Assembly (NCBI GenBank): GCA_963798655.1
Contig: CAWCUH010000024.1
Location: forward strand, 1 to 46,788
Source of the DNA: CAVSMC01 sp963798655
GTDB taxonomy: Bacteria > Pseudomonadota > Gammaproteobacteria > Burkholderiales > Casimicrobiaceae
Length of the DNA: 46,788 bases
Direction of reading: 5' to 3'
This document shows positions 1 through 8,838 of this stretch, piece by piece; positions within the stretch are counted from its first letter, which is position 1; every line of letters starts with the position of its first letter. The translations under genes were made by a program, and so were the position numbers. The notes under the pieces were generated by a model. The model searched no databases. It worked only from the letters and a program-made list of their open reading frames with translations, and was not told the DNA's origin.

Positions 1-319
1 CGGGCTTCGTCAGTACCAGCGCGCTCATCGTGCTCGGTAGCTTCGTTTCGTTTTGCATTGCTGCCCAGACAGCGCCGCACACGCATCGGCGCGGACCGCG
101 ACCGTTTCCCGCAGGTTGTCCCATCGTGCGCGGCGACAACGCGGCGCGCATTGCGGAAGATCAATCGTTCCTTGCGAACGCTCGGGCTGCGACATTGCGT
201 CGCAGGCCGACGCTTCATTGGCGACGAGCTTCGGCAGGTGCCTTACGGTCGGGAAGCTTTCGGGATCGCGCGGATAGACGAGCCGATCATTCACGACGCC
301 TGCGCAGCGGCTCGGCCGA
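1..319. other. Window edge, no supported gene
   Basis: This stretch lies downstream of the AraC-family gene that ends at 320. Open frames exist on both strands, as expected at this GC content, but none gives a recognisable domain, signal peptide or convincing ribosome-binding site. A minus-strand frame at 25-354 overlaps the end of the regulator and looks like chance. I see no tRNA, repeat or terminator hairpin followed by a T-run. Confidence 0.4.
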
Positions 320-1321
320 TCATCGTCGCTGCGCGTTCGCGGGACCGGCCCCACGCCCGAGCGTGTGCGACGGCAACTCGCCGAACATGCGCTTGTAATC
401 GGTGACGAAATGGCCGAGGTGCCAGAAGCCCCATCGCGCCGCGATGTCCTGCACCGATTGGCTCGGCCGCGACCCGGCCTTCAGATCGCGGCGCGCGCCG
501 TTCAGGCGTATCGCGCGCAGGAATCGTACCGGGTTGATGCCGAGCACTTCCTGGAAGCTGTACTGCAGCGTGCGCCGGCTTACGCCAAGCTCGCGACAGA
601 GATCGGCAACGGTGATCGGCTCCGCGATGCGCGCATGCATGAACGCCTTCGCGGCGTCGACCACATTCTGGCGGCTCGTGCTCGGCGTCGTCGCGGGTGG
701 GCCATCGTCGGCTGTAAGCGTCATCAGCGCGCTCAGCATCGTCTGCTCGAGCACGCGCTGCGCCTGGCGAAACTGAAGCGCGCCCGGATTGACGTCCGAT
801 GATTGCAGCACCGACTGCAACAGCCGCCGGAACGCGTCCAGCCGCTCAGCGCGAAGCTTCACTACGCCCTTGCCCGCCAGTGCCGTTCCGATGTCGCGAT
901 GCTCGACTTCGCGCGCATGCGTTTCCAGCGCGACGGCGTCGATCACCAGGCCGAGGATCTCGAAGCCGCGCGGCGTGTAGAAGTCGAGCTCGTCGTCAGG
1001 GCCCAGCGTGACGATCGCGTCGCGATCGACGCCTTCGCGGCGGAACAGGGCGCTGCCTTGCATCCCGATGGGCACGCCGACCGCGCGCGAGCCGCGCCAT
1101 GGCGTGCCCGACTCGTGCACCGCCTGATTCGTCGTTTCGCGGAACAGCTGCAACCCCGAGAAGCACAGCTCGTGCAGTCCGCCAACGAAGCGGCCGGGCG
1201 TCAGCTGCTCGTAGACCTGGTTCCATTCGCGCAAGCTCGCCGCCTGCTCCTCGATGTCGGAGCTGGTTCGTCGTGTGATCAAAAGCGGCGCGATGTCCTC
1301 GCAGGCCGACGCGTGCGGCAT
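320..1321 (-). CDS. qhpR: AraC-family transcriptional regulator, probable qhp regulator
   Basis: About 333 residues. The C-terminal ~110 residues form an AraC/XylS DNA-binding domain with two helix-turn-helices: the first around 'VADLCRELGVSRRTLQYSF', the second around 'SVQDIAARWGFWHLGHFV'. The N-terminal ~210 residues are a sensor-like region of the kind found in amine/ethanolamine-type AraC proteins. The gene is divergent from the long train that carries the amine dehydrogenase genes, and in Paracoccus an AraC protein (QhpR) activates qhp expression by amines, so that role is inferred here. I chose the ATG at 1321. A better-looking ribosome site (aggag near 1382-1386) precedes an out-of-frame ATG at 1374 that stops after nine codons, so the true start, or a base error, is open. 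In-frame GTG codons at 1351 and 1348 are alternatives. Confidence 0.8.
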   Translation of the reverse strand: MPHASACEDIAPLLITRRTSSDIEEQAASLREWNQVYEQLTPGRFVGGLHELCFSGLQLFRETTNQAVHESGTPWRGSRAVGVPIGMQGSALFRREGVDRDAIVTLGPDDELDFYTPRGFEILGLVIDAVALETHAREVEHRDIGTALAGKGVVKLRAERLDAFRRLLQSVLQSSDVNPGALQFRQAQRVLEQTMLSALMTLTADDGPPATTPSTSRQNVVDAAKAFMHARIAEPITVADLCRELGVSRRTLQYSFQEVLGINPVRFLRAIRLNGARRDLKAGSRPSQSVQDIAARWGFWHLGHFVTDYKRMFGELPSHTLGRGAGPANAQRR

Positions 1322-1656
1322 ACCGGGCGCAGCCGGCGCCGCTGTCACCACGGACGGGCCGCCGGCTTCGACATCGCAATCTCCTCTCGAATACGTCGCC
1401 CGTCCGCGGATGCGCGATCGAGCGTCACTTCGCTTGACGAACGTTGCCGCCGAATCGATGCGGGAATCTTTGATCTGCAATAAGAACAGCTCAAGTCGGT
1501 TGCCGATTTGGGATAACGGCGTCGACGTGCGACAGCGACAATCTGTCACAGCCCAAGCGGCGCAAATCCGAACGGGCGCAATTGTTGCAGCGCAGCAGCA
1601 AGCCATTGCACCGACGACGCTGCGGAACCCGACTTCGAAGAGAGGAGCGAAACGGG
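1322..1656. promoter_or_regulatory. Divergent regulatory region between AraC gene and qhp-linked train
   Basis: This 335-bp gap separates two divergent genes and must hold both promoters. It is less GC-rich than its surroundings around 1475-1520. A short inverted repeat (GACAG at 1531-1535 and CTGTC at 1543-1547) is a possible regulator site. No clear -35/-10 pair can be assigned by eye. The downstream gene has a good ribosome site, agaggag at 1641-1647, ahead of its ATG at 1657. Confidence 0.45.
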
Positions 1657-3039
1657 ATGAATCGTATTCACACAACCATCGTGCGCGTCCGAAGCGTGGC
1701 GTTCGCGGTTGCGATCGTTGCAGCATCGTCCGCGCTCGCCGCCGTCAGCGAGCAGGAGGCGGCGCAGCTCGGAAAGACGCTGACGCCGATCGGCGCCGAG
1801 AAGAGCGCAAGCGCGGACGGAACGATTCCGGAGTGGACCGGCGGGGTCACCACGATGCCCGCTGGCTGGAAGCCCGGCCAGAAGCGCGTCAATCCGTTCG
1901 CCGCCGACAAGCCGCTCTTCTCGATCGACGCGTCGAACGTCGACAAGTACCGCGACAAGCTCTCCGAGGGACAGCTCGCGCTGGTGAGGCAGCTGAAGGG
2001 ATACAGGATGGACGTGTACCCGACGCGCCGAAGCTGCGGCTATCCGGATTTCGTCTACGAGCGCACGAAGACGAATGCGCGCGAAGCGAAGCTCGCCGCG
2101 AACGGCTGGGGGCTCGAGAAGGGCATCGGGGCCGCGGTGCTGTTCCCGATCCCGAAGACGGGCGCCGAAGCTGTGTGGAACCACAAGCTGCGCTACATGG
2201 GCGAGGGCCGGATCGAGCACTACGCGACGATCTTCTCGAACAAGGGCGGTGATTTCACGCCGCTCGTGCAGGATCAATGGACGACCGTGCCGTTCCATTC
2301 GCCGAAGAACAAAGGCGTCGAGGACGTCGGCGGCGTCGAGATGAAGCTGCTGAACGAAGTCGTGTCGCCGCCGGCGCACGCAGGCGAGCTGATCCTCGCG
2401 CACTGGTTCTTCAACAGCGCAAGCGATGCATGGCTCTACTTCCCGGGCCAGCGCCGCGTGCGCCGCTCGCCGACGTTCGCGTACGACAACCCCGTGCCGG
2501 GATACGAGAACCTGGAGACGGTCGACCAGTATCCGATGTACGCCGGCGCGATGGACCGTTACGACTGGAAGCTCATCGGCAAGCAGCAGCTCTATATCCC
2601 GTACAACAGCTACGCGTGGATCGACAAGAGCCGCAAGTACCGTGAAGTCTATCTGGCGGATTTCGTGAACCGCGACATCGTCCGATACGAGTTGCACCGC
2701 GTGTGGAAAGTCGAAGCGACGGTCAAGCAAGGGATGCGCCATCAGTTCGCGAAGCGCGTGTTCTACCTCGACGAGGACAGCTGGGCGCTGATGGTCGCTG
2801 ACCTCTACGACGCGCAGGGAAAGCTCTGGCGCGTGCAGGAGTCGAGCCTCTATCCCGCGCCGGAGATTCCGGCCTGCGTCGGACAGGAGTTCATGTCCTA
2901 CGACCTCACCGTGGGCCGCTATATCGGCGAAAACGCGACGCAGGAGCGTCCGGAGACGGACTGGCTCGCTGGGCGAGAAGGCCGCATCGACCCGAAGAAG
3001 TTCAACCCGGACGAGCTTCGCCGCGTCGGCGAGCGCTGA
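1657..3039 (+). CDS. DUF1329 family protein (periplasmic, LolA-like)
   Basis: 460 residues with a clear signal peptide (hydrophobic 'VAFAVAIVAASSALA', cleavage near residue 28). The mature part begins with the family-typical stretch 'AAQLGKTLTPIGAEKS' and 'IPEWTGG', and carries the conserved Tyr/Trp-rich core ('YPMYAGAMDRYDWKLIGK'). DUF1329 proteins belong to the LolA/LolB-like fold group and are almost always encoded beside a DUF1302 outer-membrane protein. A role in moving hydrophobic molecules across the periplasm is suspected, not shown. Here it opens a train in which DUF1302, an RND/MMPL transporter and a YCF48-like protein follow. The start is set by the ribosome site agaggag about 10 nt upstream and by the signal peptide; the upstream in-frame extension lacks these. 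Confidence 0.9.
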   Translation: MNRIHTTIVRVRSVAFAVAIVAASSALAAVSEQEAAQLGKTLTPIGAEKSASADGTIPEWTGGVTTMPAGWKPGQKRVNPFAADKPLFSIDASNVDKYRDKLSEGQLALVRQLKGYRMDVYPTRRSCGYPDFVYERTKTNAREAKLAANGWGLEKGIGAAVLFPIPKTGAEAVWNHKLRYMGEGRIEHYATIFSNKGGDFTPLVQDQWTTVPFHSPKNKGVEDVGGVEMKLLNEVVSPPAHAGELILAHWFFNSASDAWLYFPGQRRVRRSPTFAYDNPVPGYENLETVDQYPMYAGAMDRYDWKLIGKQQLYIPYNSYAWIDKSRKYREVYLADFVNRDIVRYELHRVWKVEATVKQGMRHQFAKRVFYLDEDSWALMVADLYDAQGKLWRVQESSLYPAPEIPACVGQEFMSYDLTVGRYIGENATQERPETDWLAGREGRIDPKKFNPDELRRVGER

Positions 3040-3065
3040 CCACGAACCCGGACAGGGAGGGGACC

Positions 3066-4874
3066 ATGAACGACACGCACAATCGCGTGGCGGCGCGTTC
3101 GCGCTGCGCGCTGATGCTGGCAGTGGGTGCGCTCGCGACAGTCGCGATGCCGTCGGTGCGCGCGGCGGGCTTCGAGACCGACTGGGTGAAGGGCAGCTTC
3201 GACTCGACGATCTCGTTCGGCATGCAGTGGCGCATGGAGGGAACCGACTGCCGCATCGTCGGCAACGACAACGGCGGCTGCGCGCCGACGACCGGCACGC
3301 TGGGTGAAGTCGTGAACGGTCCCGGTCAGGGCGCGACGTCGAACCCCGATTTCAACTATCTGCAGTCGGACAACGGCAACCTGAACTACCGCAGGAACCA
3401 GCTTGTCTCGTCGGCTCTCAAGGGCAATCACGAGCTCGACCTGCGGTTCAAGGACGGCTGGAGCGCGCTCGGACGCTTCTCGTGGCTATACGACCCCGCG
3501 GCCGACAACACCAAGCGGACGGATCTCACAGACGATGCGAAGAACATCGCGGTCCACAACCTCACGCTGCTCGATCTGTGGGTCGCGAAGGACTTCGACA
3601 TTGCCGGCCGCCCCGCGAAAGTCAAGGTCGGCAACCAGGTGCTGAGCTGGGGCGAAGATATCTTCATCTACGGCGGCATCAACATCATCAACGCGATCGA
3701 CCTCACGCGCGCCCACAAGCCTGGCGTTCAGCTGAAGGAGATCTTTCGTCCGGCACCGATGCTGTCGTTCAACATCGGCGCGACCGACAACCTGAGCATC
3801 GAAGGGTTCTGGCAATTCCGCTGGAACGGCTTCCGCTTCGACCCGGCCGGCACGGCGTTTTCGGTCGGCGACGTGATCGGCAACGGCCAGCAGCCGGCAT
3901 ATGTCCCGAGCTCAGTGCTCGGCATGCCGCCCGGCTCGGTGGGCGACCCCGGCACGGTGAGCACCGGAGCGATCATTCCGGCGGGTCAGCGCTTCACGCA
4001 TGCCGATCTCGTCGGCATCGGCACCGTCGTGCCGGTCGTCGCGACGCAGTCGCCGCCTAACACCAACCAGTGGGGGCTCGCGGCGCGCTGGAAGCCGGAA
4101 GGCTCCGACGCCGAATGGGGCTTCTACTACATCCACTACAACGACAAGATTCCTTTCGTCGGTTTCGCCAACGACCCGTCGATCACCGACAACCCGTTCG
4201 GGCTCGGCTACTTTCTGCAGTACGGAAAGGGCCGTGACCTCTTCGGCGTCTCGGCGAACGGTCACATCGGTGAATGGGCGGTCGGCGGCGAGGTTTCGTA
4301 TCGGCCGCGCGACGGCGTCGGCATCGATCCGACGGTGCCGCTTGCGGGCCCGCGCTGCGCGTTCTGCGGACCCGGGGTCTACAGCGGCTATGTCGATGAG
4401 AAGAAGTGGCAGGCGCACCTCACGACGATCTACCTGCTCGGACCGAGCGGCGATCTCGGCTGGCTGCTGCGCGGCCTCGGCGCTGCCGAAGGAACGCTGT
4501 TGCTCGAGGTCGCGGGGACCTATTACCCCGGCCTCGATTTCTCCGGCGCGAAGCCCTACCTGCTGCCGAACTACGAGCTGCCGACGAAGTTCTCGTCAGG
4601 CACCGTCGCCGAGCTCGGTGTCGTGTATCCGCACGCGTTCGGCACGCCGGTGAACCTGACGCCGCAGATCGACGTCGCGTACGACATCAGCGGCACAAGC
4701 CCGAACACGATTCCGTTCGTAAAGGGACGCCTCGCGGTGACGCCGTCGCTCAACTTCGAGTATCTCAATACGTGGCGCGCGTCGCTCGCGTACACGAACT
4801 TCTCGGGAGGAGGCAGCAACAACCTGCTACGCGATCGCGATTACGTTTCTTTCAACGTCTCGTACTCGTTCTGA
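3066..4874 (+). CDS. DUF1302 family outer-membrane protein
   Basis: 602 residues. A signal peptide ends near residue 33 ('SVRA'). The mature protein begins 'AGFETDWVKGSFDSTISFG', typical of DUF1302, and ends in alternating strand-like sequence with a terminal Phe ('YVSFNVSYSF'), the usual signature of an outer-membrane beta barrel. The sequence 'VGNQVLSWGEDIFI' matches the family's conserved centre. DUF1302 proteins are thought to be channels or lipid/hydrophobe handling proteins partnered with DUF1329. The gene starts 26 nt after the DUF1329 stop, behind an aggagg-like site, so the two are cotranscribed and probably work together. Pathway involvement with amines is inferred only from operon context. 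Confidence 0.9.
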   Translation: MNDTHNRVAARSRCALMLAVGALATVAMPSVRAAGFETDWVKGSFDSTISFGMQWRMEGTDCRIVGNDNGGCAPTTGTLGEVVNGPGQGATSNPDFNYLQSDNGNLNYRRNQLVSSALKGNHELDLRFKDGWSALGRFSWLYDPAADNTKRTDLTDDAKNIAVHNLTLLDLWVAKDFDIAGRPAKVKVGNQVLSWGEDIFIYGGINIINAIDLTRAHKPGVQLKEIFRPAPMLSFNIGATDNLSIEGFWQFRWNGFRFDPAGTAFSVGDVIGNGQQPAYVPSSVLGMPPGSVGDPGTVSTGAIIPAGQRFTHADLVGIGTVVPVVATQSPPNTNQWGLAARWKPEGSDAEWGFYYIHYNDKIPFVGFANDPSITDNPFGLGYFLQYGKGRDLFGVSANGHIGEWAVGGEVSYRPRDGVGIDPTVPLAGPRCAFCGPGVYSGYVDEKKWQAHLTTIYLLGPSGDLGWLLRGLGAAEGTLLLEVAGTYYPGLDFSGAKPYLLPNYELPTKFSSGTVAELGVVYPHAFGTPVNLTPQIDVAYDISGTSPNTIPFVKGRLAVTPSLNFEYLNTWRASLAYTNFSGGGSNNLLRDRDYVSFNVSYSF

Positions 4875-4929
4875 ACCCAAAATGCCCGCTGCGACGGCCG
4901 CGCACGCCGCCGGCGGGCGGGCTCCGACG

Positions 4930-7311
4930 ATGAGCGCCACGAAATCCTCGATGCTGGCGCGCTGGGTCGCCGCGCTCGAAAACGCGCTGTTCGCGCATCG
5001 TGCCGCGACGCTCGGCGCGCTCGTCGCGCTCACGATCGTCATGGGCGTGTTCGCAGCGCAGCTGCGGATGTCGGCCGGATTCGACAAGCAGCTGCCGCAG
5101 CAGCACGAGTACATCAAGACCTTCTACCAGTATCGCGACCAGGTCTTCGGCGCGAACCGCATCATGGTCGTCGTGCACCCGCGCCGCGGCGACATGTGGA
5201 ACGCCGAGTCGCTGAAGAAGCTGAACGACGTCACGCAGTCGGTCATGTTCCTGCCCGGCATCGACCGGCGCACGGTGAGCTCGCTGTGGACGCCGACGAC
5301 CCGCGTGCTCGAGATCACCGAGGAAGGCTTCCACGCCGAGGACGTGATCGGCGGCGACATCACGCCCGACGCGCTCACGCCGCAGAAGATCGAGCACATT
5401 CGCAATAACGCGATCGTCGGCGGCTACATCGGCCAGTTGGTCGCGAACGACAATTCCGGCGCAATGGTCGTCGCCGATTTGCTCGAAAGCGACCCGATCA
5501 CGAAAAAGAAACTCGACTACCTCGAGCTTGCGCGCCGCCTCGAAACTGAAGTTCGCGGCAAGCACGAAACGGCCGACTTCGACATCGAGATCATCGGTTT
5601 CGCAAAGCAGATCGGCGACATCGCCGACGGGGCGAAAAGTGTCGTCCGCTTCTTCCTGCTCGCCTTTTTGCTGACGGCCGCCGCGGTTTACGTGTACTCG
5701 CGTTCGTGGGCGCTGACGGTGCTTCCGCTCGCCTGCTCGCTTGCTTCGGTCGTGTGGCAGTTCGGCACGCTGAGGCTGCTCGGCTACGGGCTCGATCCGC
5801 TCGCGGTTCTGGTTCCATTCCTCGTCTTCGCGATCGGCGTGTCCCACGGTGTCCAGCAGATCAACTACATCTCGAAGGAAGTTTGCGCCGGTGTCGACAC
5901 GATGACCGCCGCGCGCCGCAGCTTCAGCGGACTGCTCATCCCTGGCACGATGGCGCTGGTGACGGCGTTCGTCGGCTTCGCGACGCTGACGCTCATTCCC
6001 ATTCCGATGATCCGCGAGCTCGGCATCGCCGCAGCGATCGGCGTGGCGTACAAGATCGTGACCAACCTCGTCATGCTGCCGGTGGCCGCTTCGTACGTTC
6101 GCTTCGATGACCGCTACGTCGGGCGCGTGAACCGTCTGCGCGAGCGGCGTGGCCGCTGGATGGGCGCGCTCGGCCGCATCGCCGAACCGCGCAATGCGGC
6201 GATCGGCACGGCGGTATGCGCGGCGCTGTTCGCGCTTGCCTGGTGGCAGAGCCAGGGCCGTCACATCGGTCATCTGCAGCCGGGCGCACCCGAGCTTCGT
6301 GCCGATTCGCGCTACAACCGTGACGCGAACCATATCGTCGAGAAGTTCGACCTGGGCCTCGACGTGTTGTCCGTCGTCGTCGAAACGCCGAAGGACGGCT
6401 GCTACGACTATCCGACGATGGAGTACGTCAACCAGTTCGGCTGGCAGATGGCAAACGCACCGGGTGTCGTGACGGTGACTTCCGCCGCGTGGCTCGCGAA
6501 GCAGGCGTTCGCGGGATTCAACGAGGGCAATCCGAAGTGGGCGGCGCTGCCGCGCGATCCGAAGTCGCTCGCGAACACCGTGGGACTCGCTCCGGAGAAC
6601 TCCGGCCTCTACAACCCCGGGTGCACGGTGCTTCCCGTGCACCTCTACCTCGCCGACCACAAGGCAGCAACGATCAAGTCCGTCATCGGCGCGGTCAAGC
6701 AATTTCGCCGCGACAACGTCGATCCGCGTATCAACGTGCGGCTCGCGAGCGGCAACGTCGGCGTGCAGGCGGCGACCAACGAAGTTCTCGAGACGACCGA
6801 GCTGCCGATGATGCTCTATGTCTACGCGACGATCCTCGTGCTGGTGCTCGTCACCTATCGCGACTGGCGGGCGATGGTCGCCTGCTGCCTGCCGCTAACC
6901 CTCGGAACGCTGCTCGGTTACTGGTTCATGAAGGAGCTTGAGATCGGACTTACCGTCGCGACGCTGCCGGTGATGGTGCTCGCCGTCGGCATCGGCGTCG
7001 ACTACGCGTTCTACATCTACAACCGGCTGCAGATCTATCTCGCGCAGGGCGTGGACATCGTTACAGCGTTCAAGCAGGCGCTGCGCGAAACCGGCATCGC
7101 CACGATCTTCACGGCGCTCACGCTGTCGGTGGGCGTGGCGACGTGGTCGTTCTCGGAGCTCAAGTTCCAGGCAGACATGGGGTTGCTGCTGACATTCATG
7201 TTCATGATCAACATGCTGATGGCGATGACGCTGCTGCCGGCGCTCGCGGTGATGCTCGACCTGCTGATCCCGCGGCGCCGACCGGTGCGCACGCCACTGC
7301 TGTCGCACTGA
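4930..7311 (+). CDS. RND/MMPL-superfamily transporter
   Basis: 793 residues from the ATG at 4930; the frame is open from an ATG at 4882, but neither start has a strong ribosome site, and the 4930 start gives a more family-like N terminus. One membrane span lies near residues 20-40, followed by a periplasmic loop of about 200 residues. A cluster of spans follows, including 'YVYSRSWALTVLPLACSLAS' and 'VPFLVFAIGVSHGVQQINYI'. The second half repeats the layout, with 'LPVMVLAVGIGVDYAFYIYN' matching the conserved TM4-type motif (GxxxDY). This is the single-polypeptide MMPL/hydrophobe-exporter branch, about 800 residues, not the 1000-residue drug pumps. Genes of this type usually accompany DUF1329/DUF1302 pairs. 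Substrate unknown; lipid-like or hydrophobic molecules are likely from the family. Confidence 0.9.
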   Translation: MSATKSSMLARWVAALENALFAHRAATLGALVALTIVMGVFAAQLRMSAGFDKQLPQQHEYIKTFYQYRDQVFGANRIMVVVHPRRGDMWNAESLKKLNDVTQSVMFLPGIDRRTVSSLWTPTTRVLEITEEGFHAEDVIGGDITPDALTPQKIEHIRNNAIVGGYIGQLVANDNSGAMVVADLLESDPITKKKLDYLELARRLETEVRGKHETADFDIEIIGFAKQIGDIADGAKSVVRFFLLAFLLTAAAVYVYSRSWALTVLPLACSLASVVWQFGTLRLLGYGLDPLAVLVPFLVFAIGVSHGVQQINYISKEVCAGVDTMTAARRSFSGLLIPGTMALVTAFVGFATLTLIPIPMIRELGIAAAIGVAYKIVTNLVMLPVAASYVRFDDRYVGRVNRLRERRGRWMGALGRIAEPRNAAIGTAVCAALFALAWWQSQGRHIGHLQPGAPELRADSRYNRDANHIVEKFDLGLDVLSVVVETPKDGCYDYPTMEYVNQFGWQMANAPGVVTVTSAAWLAKQAFAGFNEGNPKWAALPRDPKSLANTVGLAPENSGLYNPGCTVLPVHLYLADHKAATIKSVIGAVKQFRRDNVDPRINVRLASGNVGVQAATNEVLETTELPMMLYVYATILVLVLVTYRDWRAMVACCLPLTLGTLLGYWFMKELEIGLTVATLPVMVLAVGIGVDYAFYIYNRLQIYLAQGVDIVTAFKQALRETGIATIFTALTLSVGVATWSFSELKFQADMGLLLTFMFMINMLMAMTLLPALAVMLDLLIPRRRPVRTPLLSH

Positions 7312-7323
7312 GCGAGACAGGCC

Positions 7324-7815
7324 ATGCTGGACAAACTGCTCGCTCGCCTCGACAAGACACCATCGCCGGCGCCGGACACCGTCGGCACGCCGTTCCCGCG
7401 GCGTCAGCTCGCCGTGGTGGCGCTCCTGATCGAGCTCGCGCAGAGTGACCGCCGGGTCCCGCCCGAGGAAGCGGCGACGATCGAGCGCATCGTACGCGAT
7501 CGCTTCGGTCTCGACGGCGACACGGCGGCGCGGCTGATTGCAGCGGCGCGCGTCGAGCTCGATGCGGCGCTCGAGGACTGGATATTCGCCACCGCCGTGC
7601 GCGAAGCGTTCGACGCGCGCGAAATCGTCGATATCGTCGGACTGCTGTGGGAAGTCGTCTACGCGGACGGCCGTCTCGCGCGACTCGAGAAGTCGGCAAT
7701 GCGCCGGCTGTGCGAGCAGCTCGGCGTCGGCGACGCCGAGCGCGAGTCGGCCCGCGCGCAGGCGTTCGCACGCAGCGGCCGCGACCGCGCGCCGGAAGCG
7801 ACGGACACGGAATGA
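7324..7815 (+). CDS. TerB-like (tellurite resistance TerB) family protein
   Basis: 163 residues, all-helical, no signal peptide. The region at residues 25-140 ('LAVVALLIELAQSDRRVPPEE' then 'IVGLLWEVVYADGRLARLEK') contains the two acidic 'DRR/DGR' helical hairpins of the TerB/COG4103 fold. These proteins are small cytoplasmic factors, some of them metal-binding, often tied to membrane stress; the exact role is unknown. It begins 12 nt after the transporter stop, and its TGA overlaps the next ATG (ATGA), so it is translated as part of the train. Its position between the transporter and the Asp-box protein is unusual for the DUF1329/DUF1302 cassette and may mean it assists the membrane complex. 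Confidence 0.75.
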   Translation: MLDKLLARLDKTPSPAPDTVGTPFPRRQLAVVALLIELAQSDRRVPPEEAATIERIVRDRFGLDGDTAARLIAAARVELDAALEDWIFATAVREAFDAREIVDIVGLLWEVVYADGRLARLEKSAMRRLCEQLGVGDAERESARAQAFARSGRDRAPEATDTE

Positions 7816-8786
7816 CCGCGGGCCGTATCGCTGCGCTCGCATGTTGCGCGATCATCGCGGCGATGGTCGTGAGCGCAGCACAACTCGCTTCGCCGCCTGC
7901 GATTCCGATCGCCGCCTACAAGGCACCCCTCGCGACGAAGGCGCCGCTGCTTGCAATCGCGCGCGCTGGCTCGCGCCTCGTTGCCGTCGGCGATTACGGC
8001 ATCGTCGTGCTTTCCGACGACGAAGGACGCACGTGGCGGCAGGCGAGCGCCGTCGCCACACGCGAGATGCTGACGGCGGTGACATTCGTCGATGCTAGCC
8101 AAGGCTTTGCCGTGGGACACGGCGGAACGCTTCTGCAAACCGCCGACGCCGGCGAGACGTGGACCACGAATTACGCCGCCGGGGCGGACGCGGTTCTGCT
8201 TTCGGTGTACTTCGACAACGCAGGACACGGCATTGCCGTTGGCGCATTCGGCGCTGCGCTCGCAACGAGCGACCGCGGCCGAAGCTGGAAGCCGTTCACC
8301 GTCGGCGACGGCGACGACCGCGACCGTCACCTGAACGCGATCTTCGCGATGCCCGGCGGAGCGCTGTTGATCGCCGCCGAGGGCGGCACCGTGTTCCGCT
8401 CGACCGACGCGGGACGCACGTGGACCACTGTTCGCGTTCCGTACAACGGCTCGCTGTGGGGCGGACTTGCGCTCGCGAACGGCGGCGCGCTGGTGTACGG
8501 CATGCGCGGCCACGCGCTGCAATCGAGCGATCAAGGCCGGACATGGATCGACGTCGCGACCGGAACGGACCAATCGTGGAGCGGCGGCGTGCAGCTCTCC
8601 GACGGAACGATCGCGCTCGTCGGTCTGGGCGGCGCAGTGGCGACAAGCTCGGACGGTGGCCGCACGTTCCGCACTACGATAAGTCCCGAACGGCAGACGC
8701 TCGCCGCCGTTTCGTCGGGAACACCCGGACAGCTCGTCGTCGTCGGTCTCACCGGCGTCGGCCATCACAACCTCGCAGCGCAATGA
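7812..8786 (+). CDS. YCF48-like Asp-box beta-propeller protein
   Basis: 324 residues. The N terminus has a hydrophobic signal or anchor ('IAALACCAIIAAMVVSAAQL'). The rest is built of repeats carrying the Asp-box S-x-D-x-G-x-T-W: 'SDDEGRTW', 'TADAGETW', 'SDRGRSW', 'STDAGRTW', 'SSDQGRTW' and 'SSDGGRTF', spaced about 45-50 residues apart. That fits a six- or seven-bladed propeller of the photosystem II stability factor/HCF136 (YCF48) type. In non-photosynthetic Proteobacteria such proteins are regularly encoded with DUF1329, DUF1302 and RND transporters and are probably periplasmic assembly or scaffold factors. The start is fixed by the 4-nt ATGA overlap with the TerB-like gene. Confidence 0.88.
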   Translation: MTAGRIAALACCAIIAAMVVSAAQLASPPAIPIAAYKAPLATKAPLLAIARAGSRLVAVGDYGIVVLSDDEGRTWRQASAVATREMLTAVTFVDASQGFAVGHGGTLLQTADAGETWTTNYAAGADAVLLSVYFDNAGHGIAVGAFGAALATSDRGRSWKPFTVGDGDDRDRHLNAIFAMPGGALLIAAEGGTVFRSTDAGRTWTTVRVPYNGSLWGGLALANGGALVYGMRGHALQSSDQGRTWIDVATGTDQSWSGGVQLSDGTIALVGLGGAVATSSDGGRTFRTTISPERQTLAAVSSGTPGQLVVVGLTGVGHHNLAAQ

Positions 8787-8838
8787 CGATCGCACGCGCC
8801 GCGCTCGCAGGTGACGATCCCCGAATGGGAGGTACGAC

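Noticed and set aside
25..354. 109-residue minus-strand frame at the window edge
   Set aside because: Overlaps the AraC gene end, no domain, no ribosome site.
1570..1586. Sigma-54-like promoter (GG then GC with 10-nt spacing, ending TTGCA)
   Set aside because: Several consensus positions fail, and the adjacent regulator is AraC-type, not a sigma-54 activator.
4852..6702. 616-residue minus-strand frame opposite the RND/MMPL transporter
   Set aside because: Low-complexity Arg/Asp/Val shadow; the plus-strand frame has a clear transporter.
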